Notes: a model not told the origin generated them from the letters alone. DNA of 64,000 nt from Bartonella sp. A05 (GCF_026930145.1 NZ_JANHOJ010000002.1:62001-126000), one strand, 5' to 3'. Counted from the first letter of the stretch, positions 30,270-40,964 are shown. Numbers and translations: made by a program.

Positions 30270-31016
30270 TCAGCACATTAATTCATTCGTATGAAATCGC
30301 TGTTCAAATAGCTGTATCAAGTTAACGCGAACCGATGGCTGTTTTATATCTCGCGGTTCCCAAACATGACGCGTTAAAAAGAAATTTGTTAAAATAAATC
30401 CATTTTTTATGTCACTAAAATGAGCAGGGCGACCAGTTCTTTGTGCAAGAAATTGTGGCAAAATTAAAAGCTTATCTTTCCAAGGGCGACCGACTTCTTC
30501 ACAGACCGCACGTCCCGATTTTGGCGACACATAATGGAGACTTTCTTTACGACCTGTTACAGCACAACAAGACAAATCAAGACCAAAACCAAGTTCTTCA
30601 AGAAGTCGCATCTCAAAACGTACAAATAATTCAGCATTGACGAATGGCTCATCAAAATTCCGCATAAAAAGATGCAAAATATCATACAAAACAGGATGAG
30701 GATCCCGCTCAGGAAGAAGACGCAAATAAGAAATTATCACCTGTAAAGTATAAAGCGCTTCTGGAAAAAGAATCAATCGTGAAGCATACAAATCCAGTGC
30801 TTCCAGCCTAAATAAACCCAAATGTTCATCTAAACGTGCCCACCATTCAACCTCAACCAAATTTCCAGATTGGAGAAGAGCAGCCATACGACGAGAACGA
30901 CCACCTTTAACCACTCCCATATGACGGCCATGCTGACGTGTCATAATTTCCAGAATAACGCTTGTTTCACCATGCTGGCGTGCACCGAGGATAATCCCTT
31001 GTTCTTTCCATTTCAT
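30270..31016 (-). CDS. recO: DNA repair protein RecO
   Basis: RecO works with RecR to load RecA at gaps. I start at the ATG at 31016 (248 residues), whose ATGA overlaps the era stop; the longer frame from 31073 adds 19 residues inside era. The N-terminal OB fold (GIILGARQHGETSVILEI, then GVVKGG) is typical. The helical C-terminal half contains a few Cys (CCAVTG) where zinc-binding RecOs have a cluster, though the full set is not obvious. It is the last gene of the era operon. Confidence 0.93.
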   Translation of the reverse strand: MKWKEQGIILGARQHGETSVILEIMTRQHGRHMGVVKGGRSRRMAALLQSGNLVEVEWWARLDEHLGLFRLEALDLYASRLILFPEALYTLQVIISYLRLLPERDPHPVLYDILHLFMRNFDEPFVNAELFVRFEMRLLEELGFGLDLSCCAVTGRKESLHYVSPKSGRAVCEEVGRPWKDKLLILPQFLAQRTGRPAHFSDIKNGFILTNFFLTRHVWEPRDIKQPSVRVNLIQLFEQRFHTNELMC

Positions 31017-31930
31017 TTTATTTGAACAAAATCTAATCCCATTTCGCGATAACGTTCCGGATCGGCAGTCCAATTGTCACGCACTTTTACAAAGAGAAAA
31101 AGATGAACCTTTTGTTGCATAATTTTCATTAATTCCTTACGTGCCGCCTGACCAATCGCTTTAATTGTACTCCCTTTTGCTCCTAAAACAATTTTTTTCT
31201 GATTTTCACGCTCAACATAAATAACTTGACTAATTTTAACAGAACCATCTGATCGCTCCTCCCAATTTTCTATTTCAACTGTCGAGGAATAAGGAAGTTC
31301 TTCGTGAAGACGAAAAAAAAGCTTTTCACGTGTGATTTCAGCAGCAAGCTGACGCATAGGCATATCTGAAATTTGATCCTCTGGATAATACCACGGTTCC
31401 TCCTGCATTACGGCACTCAAATAACGAAGCAAATGCTCGCAACCCGAACCATTTAAAGCCGAAATCATAAATGTTTGCAAAAACTTTACGCGTTCATTAA
31501 TTTTAGCGGTTAACTCTAAAAGAGATGATTTAACAACTGTATCAATCTTATTGATAACCAGAATTTTATCCTGTTGGATATTGCTTACAGTATCCAACAT
31601 TGCATCAACTTCATCTGAAATACCACTCTGAGCATCAATCAACACCAAAAGAACATCAGCGTCCCTAGCACCACCCCAAGCAGCAGACACCATAGCTTTC
31701 TCTAATCTCTTGCGAGGACGAAAAACACCTGGTGTATCAATCAGTACAATTTGCGTATTATCATGAATGACAATACCACGAATCAAAGCCCGCGTTGTTT
31801 GCACCTTATGCGTTACAATTGAAACTTTTGTTCCAACTAACTGATTAACTAATGTCGACTTGCCAGCATTAGGTGCCCCAATGAGTGCGACAAAACCAGA
31901 GCGCGTTTTAACAGTGTCATCCACGATCAT
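31013..31930 (-). CDS. era: GTPase Era
   Basis: Era is an essential GTPase that binds the 3' end of 16S rRNA during 30S assembly. The 305-residue protein has G1 GAPNAGKS (residues 18-25), the G3 motif DTPG, G4 NKID and G5 SALNGSG. A C-terminal KH domain contains GAKGSTIKAIG. The start overlaps rnc by 14 bases and the stop overlaps recO, the classic rnc-era-recO coupling. Confidence 0.97.
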   Translation of the reverse strand: MIVDDTVKTRSGFVALIGAPNAGKSTLVNQLVGTKVSIVTHKVQTTRALIRGIVIHDNTQIVLIDTPGVFRPRKRLEKAMVSAAWGGARDADVLLVLIDAQSGISDEVDAMLDTVSNIQQDKILVINKIDTVVKSSLLELTAKINERVKFLQTFMISALNGSGCEHLLRYLSAVMQEEPWYYPEDQISDMPMRQLAAEITREKLFFRLHEELPYSSTVEIENWEERSDGSVKISQVIYVERENQKKIVLGAKGSTIKAIGQAARKELMKIMQQKVHLFLFVKVRDNWTADPERYREMGLDFVQIK

Positions 31931-32624
31931 TTTTTCCTATTGTTTCCCATATGCCTTCACGCCGTAAAATTTTTTCAGCAGCTACTCTCTCTGCATGTCG
32001 CTTAGAACTGCCTTGCCCAATTTCAGGCGCAAAACCAGAAACACTCACTTCTACCATAAAAGTGGGATCATGATCTGGGCCGCAACGATTTAAAACCCGA
32101 TATTGTGGTTGCACACTATCTTGCGTATGAGCCCATTCTTGCAACTCTGTTTTAGCATCACGCCGACCAGCATCCATTCTTTTTGCTCGATCCTGCCAAT
32201 ATCTTCGAATAAAAAACCGAGCACTTTCCAATCCACCATCAAGATAGATCACAGCAATTAAAGCTTCAATAACATCAGCATACACACTTGCTAACCGGCG
32301 CCCCTCTAAGCTTTTCATTTCAGAACCAACATGGACCATATCGGACAAGCCTATTTCTTGCGCAATATCAGCACATGTTTGCGCATTTACTAAGCCGTTT
32401 AAACGCACAGACAACTCACCTTCTCTAGCCCGTGGAAAAAACTGATATAACATCTCGGCAATCAAAAATCCAAGAACTCGATCACCTAGAAATTCTAAAC
32501 GCTCATAATTGCCTTGCTCAGAACCTTGTACACTGGAATGTGTTAATGCTCTTTTTAATCTCTCTTCATCTTTAAAGCTATGCCCTGTCACCATTTCAAG
32601 CTGATCAATGATCGAACGCTTCAT
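31917..32624 (-). CDS. rnc: Ribonuclease III
   Basis: RNase III cuts double-stranded RNA, including rRNA precursors. It has the catalytic signature ERLEFLGDRVLGF (about residues 41-53), a second acidic site in YADVIEALIAVIYLDGG, and a C-terminal dsRNA-binding domain (about 160-225). I prefer the ATG at 32624 (235 residues), with AAGG 7 bases upstream; the GTG just before it at 32627 is possible. It lies 10 bases after lepB. Confidence 0.97.
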   Translation of the reverse strand: MKRSIIDQLEMVTGHSFKDEERLKRALTHSSVQGSEQGNYERLEFLGDRVLGFLIAEMLYQFFPRAREGELSVRLNGLVNAQTCADIAQEIGLSDMVHVGSEMKSLEGRRLASVYADVIEALIAVIYLDGGLESARFFIRRYWQDRAKRMDAGRRDAKTELQEWAHTQDSVQPQYRVLNRCGPDHDPTFMVEVSVSGFAPEIGQGSSKRHAERVAAEKILRREGIWETIGKNDRG

Positions 32625-32634
32625 CACTTAGCCT

Positions 32635-33417
32635 TTACTTATCAAGCGGAAAATAATGAATAGTATCAACAAAAGAAAACAAACGAGACCACCGCACATC
32701 AAACGGCCAACGCCAAATCTGCCACGCACTTGAACCATTACTGATAGAGAAAAAAATCAAATTCGCCCGACCAACAAGGTTTTCTTCAGGAACATAACCG
32801 ACATCTAAACGACTATCATCTGAATTATCGCGGTTATCACCCATCATAAAATAATGCCCTTGAGGAACTTCAAAAACTTTTGTCTCATCAACCTGCGGAA
32901 AAAAACCTAAATCAAGGACATTGTAAGCGACGCCATTAGACAGTGTTTCGCGATAAACATCAACAGGGTAGTTAACTTCCGTCACATCAGGATTATCAAT
33001 CTTTCCCATAAATTGGCGTGAAACAGCTTCATCGTTGATATAAAGAACACCTTGACGCACTTGGACACGATCACCCGGTAATCCAACAACACGTTTTATA
33101 TAATCAATACTTGGATTTTTAGGCAAACGAAAAACGACAACATCCCCTCGCTCAGGCTGAGATGCCCAAATACGTCCCGAAAAAATAGGAGGAGATAAAG
33201 GCATGGAAAAGCGAGAATATCCATATGCATATTTGGCAACAAAAAGATAATCTCCTACCAGCAAAGTAGGACGCATCGAACCAGAGGGAATACTAAAAGG
33301 TTGAAACAAAAGAGTTCGGATAAGCCCAGCTAAAAACAGAGCCTGAATTAGAACAGAAAAAAACTCTAAAATACCGCCCTTTTCCTTATTTTTTTGCATT
33401 TTTTCTTTTTGGCTCAT
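32635..33417 (-). CDS. lepB: Signal peptidase I
   Basis: LepB removes signal peptides from exported proteins at the inner membrane. One N-terminal helix (about 18-37) is followed by the catalytic Ser47 in PSGSMRPTL, Lys108 in YIKRVVGLPGD, and the box E motif GDNRDNSDDSR. At 260 residues it fits the alphaproteobacterial type. It heads the tight lepB-rnc-era-recO run. Confidence 0.97.
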   Translation of the reverse strand: MSQKEKMQKNKEKGGILEFFSVLIQALFLAGLIRTLLFQPFSIPSGSMRPTLLVGDYLFVAKYAYGYSRFSMPLSPPIFSGRIWASQPERGDVVVFRLPKNPSIDYIKRVVGLPGDRVQVRQGVLYINDEAVSRQFMGKIDNPDVTEVNYPVDVYRETLSNGVAYNVLDLGFFPQVDETKVFEVPQGHYFMMGDNRDNSDDSRLDVGYVPEENLVGRANLIFFSISNGSSAWQIWRWPFDVRWSRLFSFVDTIHYFPLDK

Positions 33418-33490
33418 TACTTACTGCCTTCTTATTACAGACAAAATTTTCTTTTTTATCATAATGTTCAAATAACAAAAGCGCAATCTC

Positions 33491-33901
33491 TTAACAATAT
33501 CTATCCACGGAAAGTGCTTCTATAATAACAAATGCCTGTGCCCAAGGAAAATCATCTGTTATGCTAAGATGAATAGTAGCATCATAATTAAGAGGCAATA
33601 ATTTTTGTAACTGTATTTGCGCATTATTCGTTAATTTCATAATTGGTTTTCCAGATGGCAAATTAACCACCCCCATATCTTTCCAACGAACACCGCAAGT
33701 AATTCCTGTTCCTAAAGCTTTAGCGCATGCTTCTTTAGCAGCAAACCTTTTAGCATAGGAAAAAGAACTCTTTTTGAGATTTTCAGACCGATTCTGTTCA
33801 ATATCTGTGAAAATACGTTGGATAAAACGGTCGCCATAACGAACCAACATTTTTTCAATCCGTCTTATATCAATTATATCGTTTCCAAGACCAATGATCA
33901 T
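33491..33901 (-). CDS. acpS: Holo-[acyl-carrier-protein] synthase
   Basis: AcpS transfers 4'-phosphopantetheine from CoA to ACP. The 136-residue protein shows the [14 protein letters not shown]-terminal motif with its metal-binding Asp, and the [13 protein letters not shown] motif with the metal-binding Glu. It overlaps the upstream DUF2062 gene by 4 bases and precedes lepB by ~75 bases, a conserved alphaproteobacterial order. Confidence 0.95.
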   Translation of the reverse strand: MIIGLGNDIIDIRRIEKMLVRYGDRFIQRIFTDIEQNRSENLKKSSFSYAKRFAAKEACAKALGTGITCGVRWKDMGVVNLPSGKPIMKLTNNAQIQLQKLLPLNYDATIHLSITDDFPWAQAFVIIEALSVDRYC

Positions 33902-34509
33902 AAAACACCACTAGAATTTTCTTTCTGCAAAGGTATTTTTTTTTTATTTTTTGATATTTTTTTATACCGATTTTGTTGAAAACGAGATATCGCTCTGTGA
34001 ATGCTGAGATAGGATAAACTACCCAAAACAAAACCTAAAAGGATGCCCCCTAAAATCATCGGCATCATAATCGAATCCCATGTACCTTTAAAGATCTGCC
34101 TTATGTTCAAAAGCGTTAAGTCATCAAACATCATATAAACTTGAGACAAAGAAACTTCATTTACATAACCCAAAAACGATAAACACAGAATGCCTATCTT
34201 ATAATCAGCCATAATAATTAAAAAAAATGTAAGCGGATTAGACAAAACAGTTCCAATGATCGCTGCTGCAAAATTTCCACGCAAAACCCAGGAAAAAAAT
34301 ACTGCTAGAAAAATATGCAACCCAAAGAGAGGTGAACAAGCTAAAAAAACACCAATAGCAAATCCTAATGCTATTTTATGCGGCGTTTCTGATATACGCA
34401 AAATACGCTTACGCATATAACTCAAAGAACGAGAAAAAGAACAACGTGGCCAAAACAAAAGCCGAATACGCTCACCAAAATCTACTGGTTTTCGATGACG
34501 AAAAAGCAT
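33898..34509 (-). CDS. DUF2062 membrane protein
   Basis: This 203-residue protein has a basic N-terminus, hydrophobic segments at about 45-75, 80-105 and 145-170, and a very Lys-rich C-terminal tail. The [18 protein letters not shown] segment is the DUF2062 hallmark. No molecular function is established. The stop overlaps the acpS start (ATGA-type), so they are translated together. Confidence 0.82.
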   Translation of the reverse strand: MLFRHRKPVDFGERIRLLFWPRCSFSRSLSYMRKRILRISETPHKIALGFAIGVFLACSPLFGLHIFLAVFFSWVLRGNFAAAIIGTVLSNPLTFFLIIMADYKIGILCLSFLGYVNEVSLSQVYMMFDDLTLLNIRQIFKGTWDSIMMPMILGGILLGFVLGSLSYLSIHRAISRFQQNRYKKISKNKKKIPLQKENSSGVL

Positions 34510-34618
34510 ACATCCCCTCTCTATACACTCTATGTGAATAAAATAATTCTTAGTTATTCTCTATTTAACTGAACTTCATCAAGCTCTTGCATAAACAATA
34601 AAGCAATATCAAAGACAA

Positions 34619-35197
34619 TCAAATATTTCGACTTCCTGGCTTAATTGGTGGAATTGCAGCAAGCTCCGCAGGCAATTCATCGCTAGCATAAGATGCTACT
34701 TCATATTCCGCAAGTGCAATCAGTGGAACTCCAACATCAACTTTACCACCAGAACGATCAAGAATACAGACACTTGCTACGACTTCAGCTTCTGCTTTAA
34801 CCAGAGCAGAAACTGTTTCCCGAATAGAAAGACCTGTTGTTACAATATCTTCAATAATCAAAACACGAGATCTCTTCTTTATTTCAAAACGACGTAATTG
34901 AAATACACCGTTTACACGCTCTACCCAAATAGCAGGAACGCCAAGATGCCGTGATGTTTCGTAAGCAGGAATAAGACCTCCTATTGCAGGTCCAACCACG
35001 TAATCAATTGGTTCCTCAACACATCTCTTAATTTTCTGAGCCAAACCGTAACATAGTTTTTCAGTCAAATCAGCATGCATAAATACTTTTGCCTTCTGCA
35101 TATAAATAGCACTATGACGACCTGAGGTTAAAATGAAATGCCCTTCTAAAATAGCATCCGCCTGCTTAAAAATATCAATCACATCCTGTGTGTTCAT
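34619..35197 (-). CDS. pyrE: Orotate phosphoribosyltransferase
   Basis: PyrE joins orotate to PRPP in pyrimidine synthesis. The 192-residue protein has the PRPP-binding motif VLIIEDIVTTGLS (about residues 115-127) and the flexible-loop region (FEIKKRSR). I start at the ATG at 35197; a GTG one codon earlier also fits. It follows rsh by ~35 bases and may share its transcript. Confidence 0.96.
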   Translation of the reverse strand: MNTQDVIDIFKQADAILEGHFILTSGRHSAIYMQKAKVFMHADLTEKLCYGLAQKIKRCVEEPIDYVVGPAIGGLIPAYETSRHLGVPAIWVERVNGVFQLRRFEIKKRSRVLIIEDIVTTGLSIRETVSALVKAEAEVVASVCILDRSGGKVDVGVPLIALAEYEVASYASDELPAELAAIPPIKPGSRNI

Positions 35198-35234
35198 CAC
35201 AAAATCTCTCTATATCTATAGACTCGATGCACAT

Positions 35235-37463
35235 TTATCCATGAACTCGATGCACCGTACTAATCGAATCTGCTTCTTTTAACTGAGAAAAAATACGATT
35301 CAAATGTTTTAAATCCCAAACCTCTAAATCCATCATAATTTCAGTGAAGTCTGGTTCAGTACGAACAAAAGATAATTTTTGGATATTGGCATCATTTTCA
35401 AAAATGATCTGAGTAATTTCAGCTAAAGAGCCGGGGCTATTAACTGCTACAATATTGATTCGAGTAGGAAAACGTTCTCTCATCTCAGCATCAATATCCC
35501 AACGGACATCAATCCACCGTTCTGGCTGATCATCATAAGCCATCAAAGCCGAAGATTGAATCGGATAAATAACAATACCTGCACCTGGTTGCATAATACC
35601 AACAATCCGATCTCCCGGTACAGCTCCTTCAGGAGAAAACCGTACTGGAATATCTCCTTTCGTTCCTCGAATAGGTAATGCTCTGTATCGATGTTCCTTA
35701 TCTGAATTTATATCTTTTTCATTTTCGGGAACCTTAAAAATCATGCCTTGCGCATTTTCAATATTGAACCAACCTTCTTTCCCAGGCTTAAAAGACGATT
35801 TTTGCACCGTACGCTGATCTTGATAATCTGGATAGACCGCTTTCAGAACATCGACAAAAGTCAATTCACCACGCCCTACAGCAGCCAATACATCTTCCAC
35901 ATCTTTTCGTGCTAAACGTGGCAAAACTTGCGTAAGCGTATCTTTTGAAAATTGTTTTCCTACATATTCAAAAGAACGTTCAAGAATGCGATAACCAAGC
36001 CCCGAATATTGCTTACGTACCGCCGCACGTGTTGCTCGACGAATTGCTGAACGCGCTTTTCCTGTTACAACAAGAGACTCCCAAGCTGCTGGTGGAATTT
36101 GAGACTGTGAGCGTATAATATCAACTTCATCACCGTTTTTTAATTTTGTCATTAAAGGCATAATACGACCATTAATTTTTACCCCCACACAAGAATTACC
36201 AATATCAGTATGTACTGCATAAGCAAAATCAACAGGTGTAGCACCTTTTGGAAAGGCTATGAGCCGTCCTTTCGGAGTAAAACAAAAAACCTGATCTTGA
36301 AAAAGCTCAAGTTTTGTATGCTCTAAAAATTCTTCTGGACTATCCCCATCCGATAATGATTGTATCGTCTGACGTAACCATGCATAAGCATTGGCTTCAC
36401 TTGATAGCTTCGAAGCCGAATAACCAGAACCACAGTCTTTATAAATGGAATGTGCTGCAACACCATATTCAGCAATTTCATCCATAGTACCAGTTCGAAT
36501 CTGCAATTCAACGCGCTGCCTTGAAGGACCCACAATCGTTGTATGGATTGAACGATAATCATTTTGCTTGGGGATAGAAATATAATCTTTAAAACGACCA
36601 GGTACCATTGGCCATGTCGTATGAATGATACCAAGAGCGCGATAACAATCATCTACTGTTTCAACAATCACACGAAATCCAAAAATATCGGATAACTGCT
36701 CAAAAGAGAGTGCCTTGCTCTCCATTTTGCGAAAAACAGAGTAAGATTTTTTTTGACGGCTCTTAACATCAGCTTTAATGCCATGCTCAGAAAAAAGTTT
36801 CGTCAACTCGTTCTCTATTGTGGAAAGCAAATCACTGTTACGTTTGGACAATTCGGAAAGTCGGTTCGTAATAGTACGGTAACCTTCTGTATTTAAATAA
36901 AAAAAAGAAAGATCTTCTAATTCTTCACGCATATCTTGCATACCCATACGGCCAGCAAGCGGCGCATAAATATCCATGGTTTCCTCAGCAATCCGCCGAC
37001 GCTTTTCATCACGCATAGCACCAAGAGTGCGCATATTATGAAGCCGATCTGCAAGTTTGACTAAAAGAACACGAACATCATCAGAAATAGCAATAAGAAG
37101 TTTACGAAGATTTTCTGCCTGTACTGCTTTTTTCGATACAAAATCAAGCCTATTAAGCTTTGTAAGACCTTCAACCAGCTTACCAATATCAGATCCAAAT
37201 AGCTGATCAATCTCTGCTCGTGTAGCACTCGTATCTTCAATTGTATCATGTAAAAGCGCAACTGCAATTGTTGCTTCATCTACCCGCATATCCGTTAAAA
37301 TAGCAGCAACTTCTAAAGGATGAGAAAAATAAAGATCCCCTGAAGCACGCATCTGATGACCGTGCTTATGCATTGCATAATCATAAGCTTTATTTAGCAA
37401 ATCTTTATTTACGTCAGGCTTGTAACGTTGCACACGCTCAATAAGCTCGCACTGACGCATCAT
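35235..37463 (-). CDS. rsh: Bifunctional (p)ppGpp synthetase/hydrolase (RelA/SpoT homologue)
   Basis: This controls the stringent-response alarmone. In order, an HD hydrolase domain comes first (His48, His72-Asp73 in ALLHDTIEDT). A synthetase domain (about 240-350, with RFKDYISIPKQNDYRSIHT) follows, then a TGS domain (about 390-450, VFCFTPKGRL) and a C-terminal ACT domain (about 665-742). The intact HD motif argues for a bifunctional enzyme, as usual where one long RSH serves the cell. Length 742 is typical. It lies ~118 bases after rpoZ, the standard rpoZ-rsh order. Confidence 0.96.
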   Translation of the reverse strand: MMRQCELIERVQRYKPDVNKDLLNKAYDYAMHKHGHQMRASGDLYFSHPLEVAAILTDMRVDEATIAVALLHDTIEDTSATRAEIDQLFGSDIGKLVEGLTKLNRLDFVSKKAVQAENLRKLLIAISDDVRVLLVKLADRLHNMRTLGAMRDEKRRRIAEETMDIYAPLAGRMGMQDMREELEDLSFFYLNTEGYRTITNRLSELSKRNSDLLSTIENELTKLFSEHGIKADVKSRQKKSYSVFRKMESKALSFEQLSDIFGFRVIVETVDDCYRALGIIHTTWPMVPGRFKDYISIPKQNDYRSIHTTIVGPSRQRVELQIRTGTMDEIAEYGVAAHSIYKDCGSGYSASKLSSEANAYAWLRQTIQSLSDGDSPEEFLEHTKLELFQDQVFCFTPKGRLIAFPKGATPVDFAYAVHTDIGNSCVGVKINGRIMPLMTKLKNGDEVDIIRSQSQIPPAAWESLVVTGKARSAIRRATRAAVRKQYSGLGYRILERSFEYVGKQFSKDTLTQVLPRLARKDVEDVLAAVGRGELTFVDVLKAVYPDYQDQRTVQKSSFKPGKEGWFNIENAQGMIFKVPENEKDINSDKEHRYRALPIRGTKGDIPVRFSPEGAVPGDRIVGIMQPGAGIVIYPIQSSALMAYDDQPERWIDVRWDIDAEMRERFPTRINIVAVNSPGSLAEITQIIFENDANIQKLSFVRTEPDFTEIMMDLEVWDLKHLNRIFSQLKEADSISTVHRVHG

Positions 37464-37580
37464 ACAAGCACACCCTTTAAACTTTATAATCTAATCATTA
37501 TTGAATATGCCACCAAAAAAGATAAGAAGACACCACTCGGATAACTACAGCATCAACGTCCATGAAATAAACCACAGCGA

Positions 37581-37979
37581 TTAATAATCATCACTCTTTT
37601 CCGGTACGATCAAACCTTCAATCCCCGCCAAAAGATCCTCTTCTGACATATAATCAAACGAACTGCTTCCTTCTTCCGACGATGCATCCAAAGCACTCTC
37701 AGAACCACCTGAGTGAGAAATAAATTCAGTCATAGCTTCCGGCTCATCCACTTCCACATGCTTCTGCAATGAATGAATGAGATCTTCCTTCAAATCAGCA
37801 GGCGACAAAGTCTCCTCTGCTATTTCACGCAAAGCAATGACTGGATTTTTATCATTATCACGATCAATAGTAATCTGCGCACCTTGCGAAATTTGACGAG
37901 CACGATGCCCAGCCAAAAGCACCAATTCAAAACGATTATCGACCTTATCAATGCAATCTTCTACCGTTACACGAGCCAT
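37581..37979 (-). CDS. rpoZ: RNA polymerase omega subunit
   Basis: Omega helps assemble RNA polymerase and in other proteobacteria forms part of the ppGpp-binding site. The 132-residue protein has the family N-terminus ([27 protein letters not shown]) and the [11 protein letters not shown] segment. The second half is acidic and low-complexity, as in other Rhizobiales. It sits upstream of rsh, linking the regulator with its alarmone enzyme. Confidence 0.95.
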   Translation of the reverse strand: MARVTVEDCIDKVDNRFELVLLAGHRARQISQGAQITIDRDNDKNPVIALREIAEETLSPADLKEDLIHSLQKHVEVDEPEAMTEFISHSGGSESALDASSEEGSSSFDYMSEEDLLAGIEGLIVPEKSDDY

Positions 37980-38534
37980 ATACGCTTCTTTCCTAAAGTC
38001 TTAGAATGATAATTGGTGCATAACATATATCATAACCATAGAAAAATACAAGAAAAACGATTTAAACTTTAGTGTTTTTTTGCAAAAAGAACTTATTCAT
38101 GAAGAAAATCCTAGATTTTTTTTTAAAAATGCATAGGTCATTACCCTCAACTACAGATAATGCTCTAAAAATAAAAAACAGCACCACCCATTCATAGAAT
38201 TAATCTTTACAGAAATTCCAAAGCGTCTAAATTTGCTATCTGTTCCTTAAATTTATAACAATCTTTTGAAAGTATAATAATTTTATGCATACTATCTATA
38301 ATAATAAGGGATTTAAACTCCTTCAACATCATGTCAATGAATACCTTAATCGATATAATCATAGCAATGCTGCCTCTTTCTATAACATCATCGGCAATAG
38401 CTTTGTGTTAAAGCCTTATTCATAAAATAAACCATTGAGTTAATCATGAGATCAGTTAAAAAGATAAAACGACCGTATATCTACAAAAACAACTCACAAA
38501 GACTTTTTGTAACAAGTAACTTATATCCACCACC
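37980..38534. other. Divergent spacer between rpoZ and the family 5 glycosylase
   Basis: This ~555-base region must carry the rpoZ promoter. No intact gene is recognised, but a protein-like open frame on the minus strand is described separately at 38207-38407. Confidence 0.4.
38207..38407 (-). pseudogene. Possible decayed coding fragment (weak NYN/LabA-like resemblance)
   Basis: The frame is open for 66 codons, with an internal ATG at 38362 giving a 51-residue product. The text (IAMIISIKVFIDMM, then IIILSKDCYKFKEQIANL) faintly recalls the LAVDAM and LFSGDGDFRSLV blocks of NYN-domain proteins. As I recall, an NYN gene often sits between rpoZ and this glycosylase in related genomes. The catalytic acidic residues are lost and the N-terminal half is absent, so I read it as a remnant. 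This is an inference from position and pattern; chance is possible. Confidence 0.25.
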
Positions 38535-39203
38535 ATGAATAACCAATTAACATCACTTTGCCCAGAACCTCCTCCCAATTGCAACTTATGCCCTCGCCTA
38601 CATAATTTTATCGCCGATTGGCGTATAAAAGAACCCTATTGGCACAATGCACCCGTAAAACCATTCTTTCCCTATAAAGGTGCAGCAACAACTCGTCTTC
38701 TTATTGTAGGGCTTGCTCCCGGATTACGCGGAGCAAACAGAACTGGACGCCCTTTCACAGGTGATTATGCTGGACAACTGCTTTATTCCACTTTAAAAAA
38801 GTTTGGCTTTGCTCAAGGCACATTTGAAGCAAGACCAGATGATAGCCTTGAACTAATTGATACAGCTATTGTTAACTCAGTCCGTTGTGTTCCTCCAGAG
38901 AATAAACCTACTGGAGCAGAGATCAATACTTGCCGATATTTTTTTTCACCTCTTTTAATCAATCTTCCCCAACTTAAAGCCGTTATCACTCTTGGTACCA
39001 TCGCTCATCAATCAACCATACGTGCATTAAATGCTAAAGTCTTAGCTTATCCTTTTGGTCATGGGGAAATAAATGATATCGGTAGATTACGTATCTTTTC
39101 AAGCTATCACTGTTCACGTTACAACACCAGCACCGGCCGTTTAACGGATGCTATGTTCCATCAAATCTTTCAAGCAGCAAAAACATATTTAGATCAATGC
39201 TAA
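38535..39203 (+). CDS. Uracil-DNA glycosylase, family 5 (UDGb)
   Basis: It removes uracil and probably hypoxanthine from DNA. The 222-residue protein has the family 5 signature GLAPGLRGANRTGRPFTGD (about residues 60-78), an early Cys pair in CNLCPRL, further Cys in VRCVPP and NTCRYF that fit an iron-sulfur cluster, and the closing motif SSYHCSRYNTSTGRLT. It has a second, different glycosylase relative at 60.2 kb. It is convergent with smpB. Confidence 0.88.
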   Translation: MNNQLTSLCPEPPPNCNLCPRLHNFIADWRIKEPYWHNAPVKPFFPYKGAATTRLLIVGLAPGLRGANRTGRPFTGDYAGQLLYSTLKKFGFAQGTFEARPDDSLELIDTAIVNSVRCVPPENKPTGAEINTCRYFFSPLLINLPQLKAVITLGTIAHQSTIRALNAKVLAYPFGHGEINDIGRLRIFSSYHCSRYNTSTGRLTDAMFHQIFQAAKTYLDQC

Positions 39204-39307
39204 AATTTCCTCAACAGAGGGGTAAGAAAAGAAATTAAAAACCGTCTTTCGTTTTCACGCATTCAATAATTACACTTTTTTCGATTGCCACCCATCATGA
39301 AGCTTCA

Positions 39308-39784
39308 TCATCCATAATGTTTCAAGAGTCTTGCTTTTTCACGCCCCCAATCACGCTTTTTCTCTGTTTCCCGCTTATCATGAAGCTTTTTACCACGTGC
39401 TACAGCAATCTCCAATTTAACACGCCCTCGTTCATTAAAATAAAGCTTTAGAGGCACAATTGTCATACCCTCACGAGAAATCGCATTAAAAAAACGCGCC
39501 ATTTCACGTTTTGAAATTAATAATTTCCGCAAACGGCGCGGTTCATGATTAAAACGATTAGCCTGCGTGTATTCAGGAATATAGGCATTAATCAACCACA
39601 ATTCCCCATTTTCAAAGCTTGCATAACTTTCAGAAATATTTGCGTTATTGGAACGTAAAGACTTAACTTCTGTTCCATGAAGAACAAGACCAGCCTCAAG
39701 ATTATCGAGAATTTCAAAATTAAAACGAGCTTTACGATTATCCGCAATCACTTTTCGTACTGGCTCACTCTTTTTCTTATTCAT
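39308..39784 (-). CDS. smpB: SsrA-binding protein SmpB
   Basis: SmpB carries tmRNA to stalled ribosomes for trans-translation. The 158-residue protein shows [26 protein letters not shown], an ISESYASF motif and the basic C-terminal tail ([17 protein letters not shown]) that enters the ribosome. It lies 30 bases downstream of dapA, a pair conserved in Rhizobiales. No tmRNA gene was found in the window. Confidence 0.97.
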   Translation of the reverse strand: MNKKKSEPVRKVIADNRKARFNFEILDNLEAGLVLHGTEVKSLRSNNANISESYASFENGELWLINAYIPEYTQANRFNHEPRRLRKLLISKREMARFFNAISREGMTIVPLKLYFNERGRVKLEIAVARGKKLHDKRETEKKRDWGREKARLLKHYG

Positions 39785-39813
39785 AGCTACAAAAATATTA
39801 CTTTAATATTACT

Positions 39814-40698
39814 TTATTCTTTAATAAGACCGGCATATTGCAAAGCTGCATCAATAATTCCTTTCGTTTTATCCGATAATGGAACGATCGGCGAACGAAC
39901 AATATCACGACAAAGCCCTAATTTTGCAGCAGCGTATTTAATGCCCGCTGGATTTGGTTCGATAAATACCCCACGATTTAAAGGCATCAAACGATCATTT
40001 AACTCTAAGGCTGTCTTATAATCACCACGGCGACAAGCAGCGTGAAGCTCAGCACAAAGCTTTGGCGCAACATTAGATGAAACTGAAATACACCCAACAC
40101 CTCCATGAGCATTAAAACCTAAAGCTGTACTATCATCACCAGAAAGCTGCACAAAATCCTTGCCACACTTTTCCCGCTGTTCACTGACACGCTCAATTTT
40201 ACTCGTCGCATCCTTAACACCAATGATATTTTTAAAATTCTGATAAAGATCCTTCATGGTCTCCACAGTCATATCGACAACAGAACGACCAGGAATATTA
40301 TAAATCACGATCGGAATAGAAATAGCTTTCGCAATAGTAGCAAAATGAGTGTATAAACCATATTGATTAGGTTTGTTATAATAAGGAGTTACAACCAGAA
40401 TTGCATCTGCACCAGCCTTTTCTGCATGTTGAGCAAGCTCCACAGCCTCAGCAGTACTATTTGATCCTGCTCCTGCGACGACAGGGACACGCTTAGCAAC
40501 CTGTTCAACACATAACTCCACAACCCGTTTATGTTCTTCATGACTTAAAGTTGGCGATTCTCCCGTTGTCCCTACGGGAACCACACCGTTAATACCTTGC
40601 GTGACCTGCCACTCGACAAAACTGCAAAATGCTTTTTCATCAACAGCACCATCGTCATCAAATGGTGTGATAAGTGCGGTCAGTGCTCCCTCGAGCAT
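39814..40698 (-). CDS. dapA: 4-hydroxy-tetrahydrodipicolinate synthase DapA
   Basis: DapA condenses pyruvate with aspartate semialdehyde for lysine and diaminopimelate. The 294-residue TIM-barrel enzyme has [17 protein letters not shown] (about residues 40-56), [11 protein letters not shown] with the catalytic Tyr, YNIPGRS, and the Schiff-base Lys in IIGVKDAT (about residue 161). It is upstream of smpB. Confidence 0.97.
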   Translation of the reverse strand: MLEGALTALITPFDDDGAVDEKAFCSFVEWQVTQGINGVVPVGTTGESPTLSHEEHKRVVELCVEQVAKRVPVVAGAGSNSTAEAVELAQHAEKAGADAILVVTPYYNKPNQYGLYTHFATIAKAISIPIVIYNIPGRSVVDMTVETMKDLYQNFKNIIGVKDATSKIERVSEQREKCGKDFVQLSGDDSTALGFNAHGGVGCISVSSNVAPKLCAELHAACRRGDYKTALELNDRLMPLNRGVFIEPNPAGIKYAAAKLGLCRDIVRSPIVPLSDKTKGIIDAALQYAGLIKE

Positions 40699-40964
40699 AA
40701 TAAACCCCCTGTCATGTTCAATTTCATTTAAAATAATTCTCTTGTAAATTACCGATTATTGAGCATAATCTTGCTATTTCATTGAAGCAAGAGAATTTCA
40801 TAAAGATCTTTACAATATGTGTATGTGTACTTGTATGTACCTTTTTCAACTCTAAGTATTTTCTGGAAGCATCCATAATACGTTAACGTGTCTTTCATCA
40901 TTCTATTTTAGAGTGCATTTAAAAATTTCACAAAAAACAGCAAAATCTCAAGGTTTTTGTTCTA

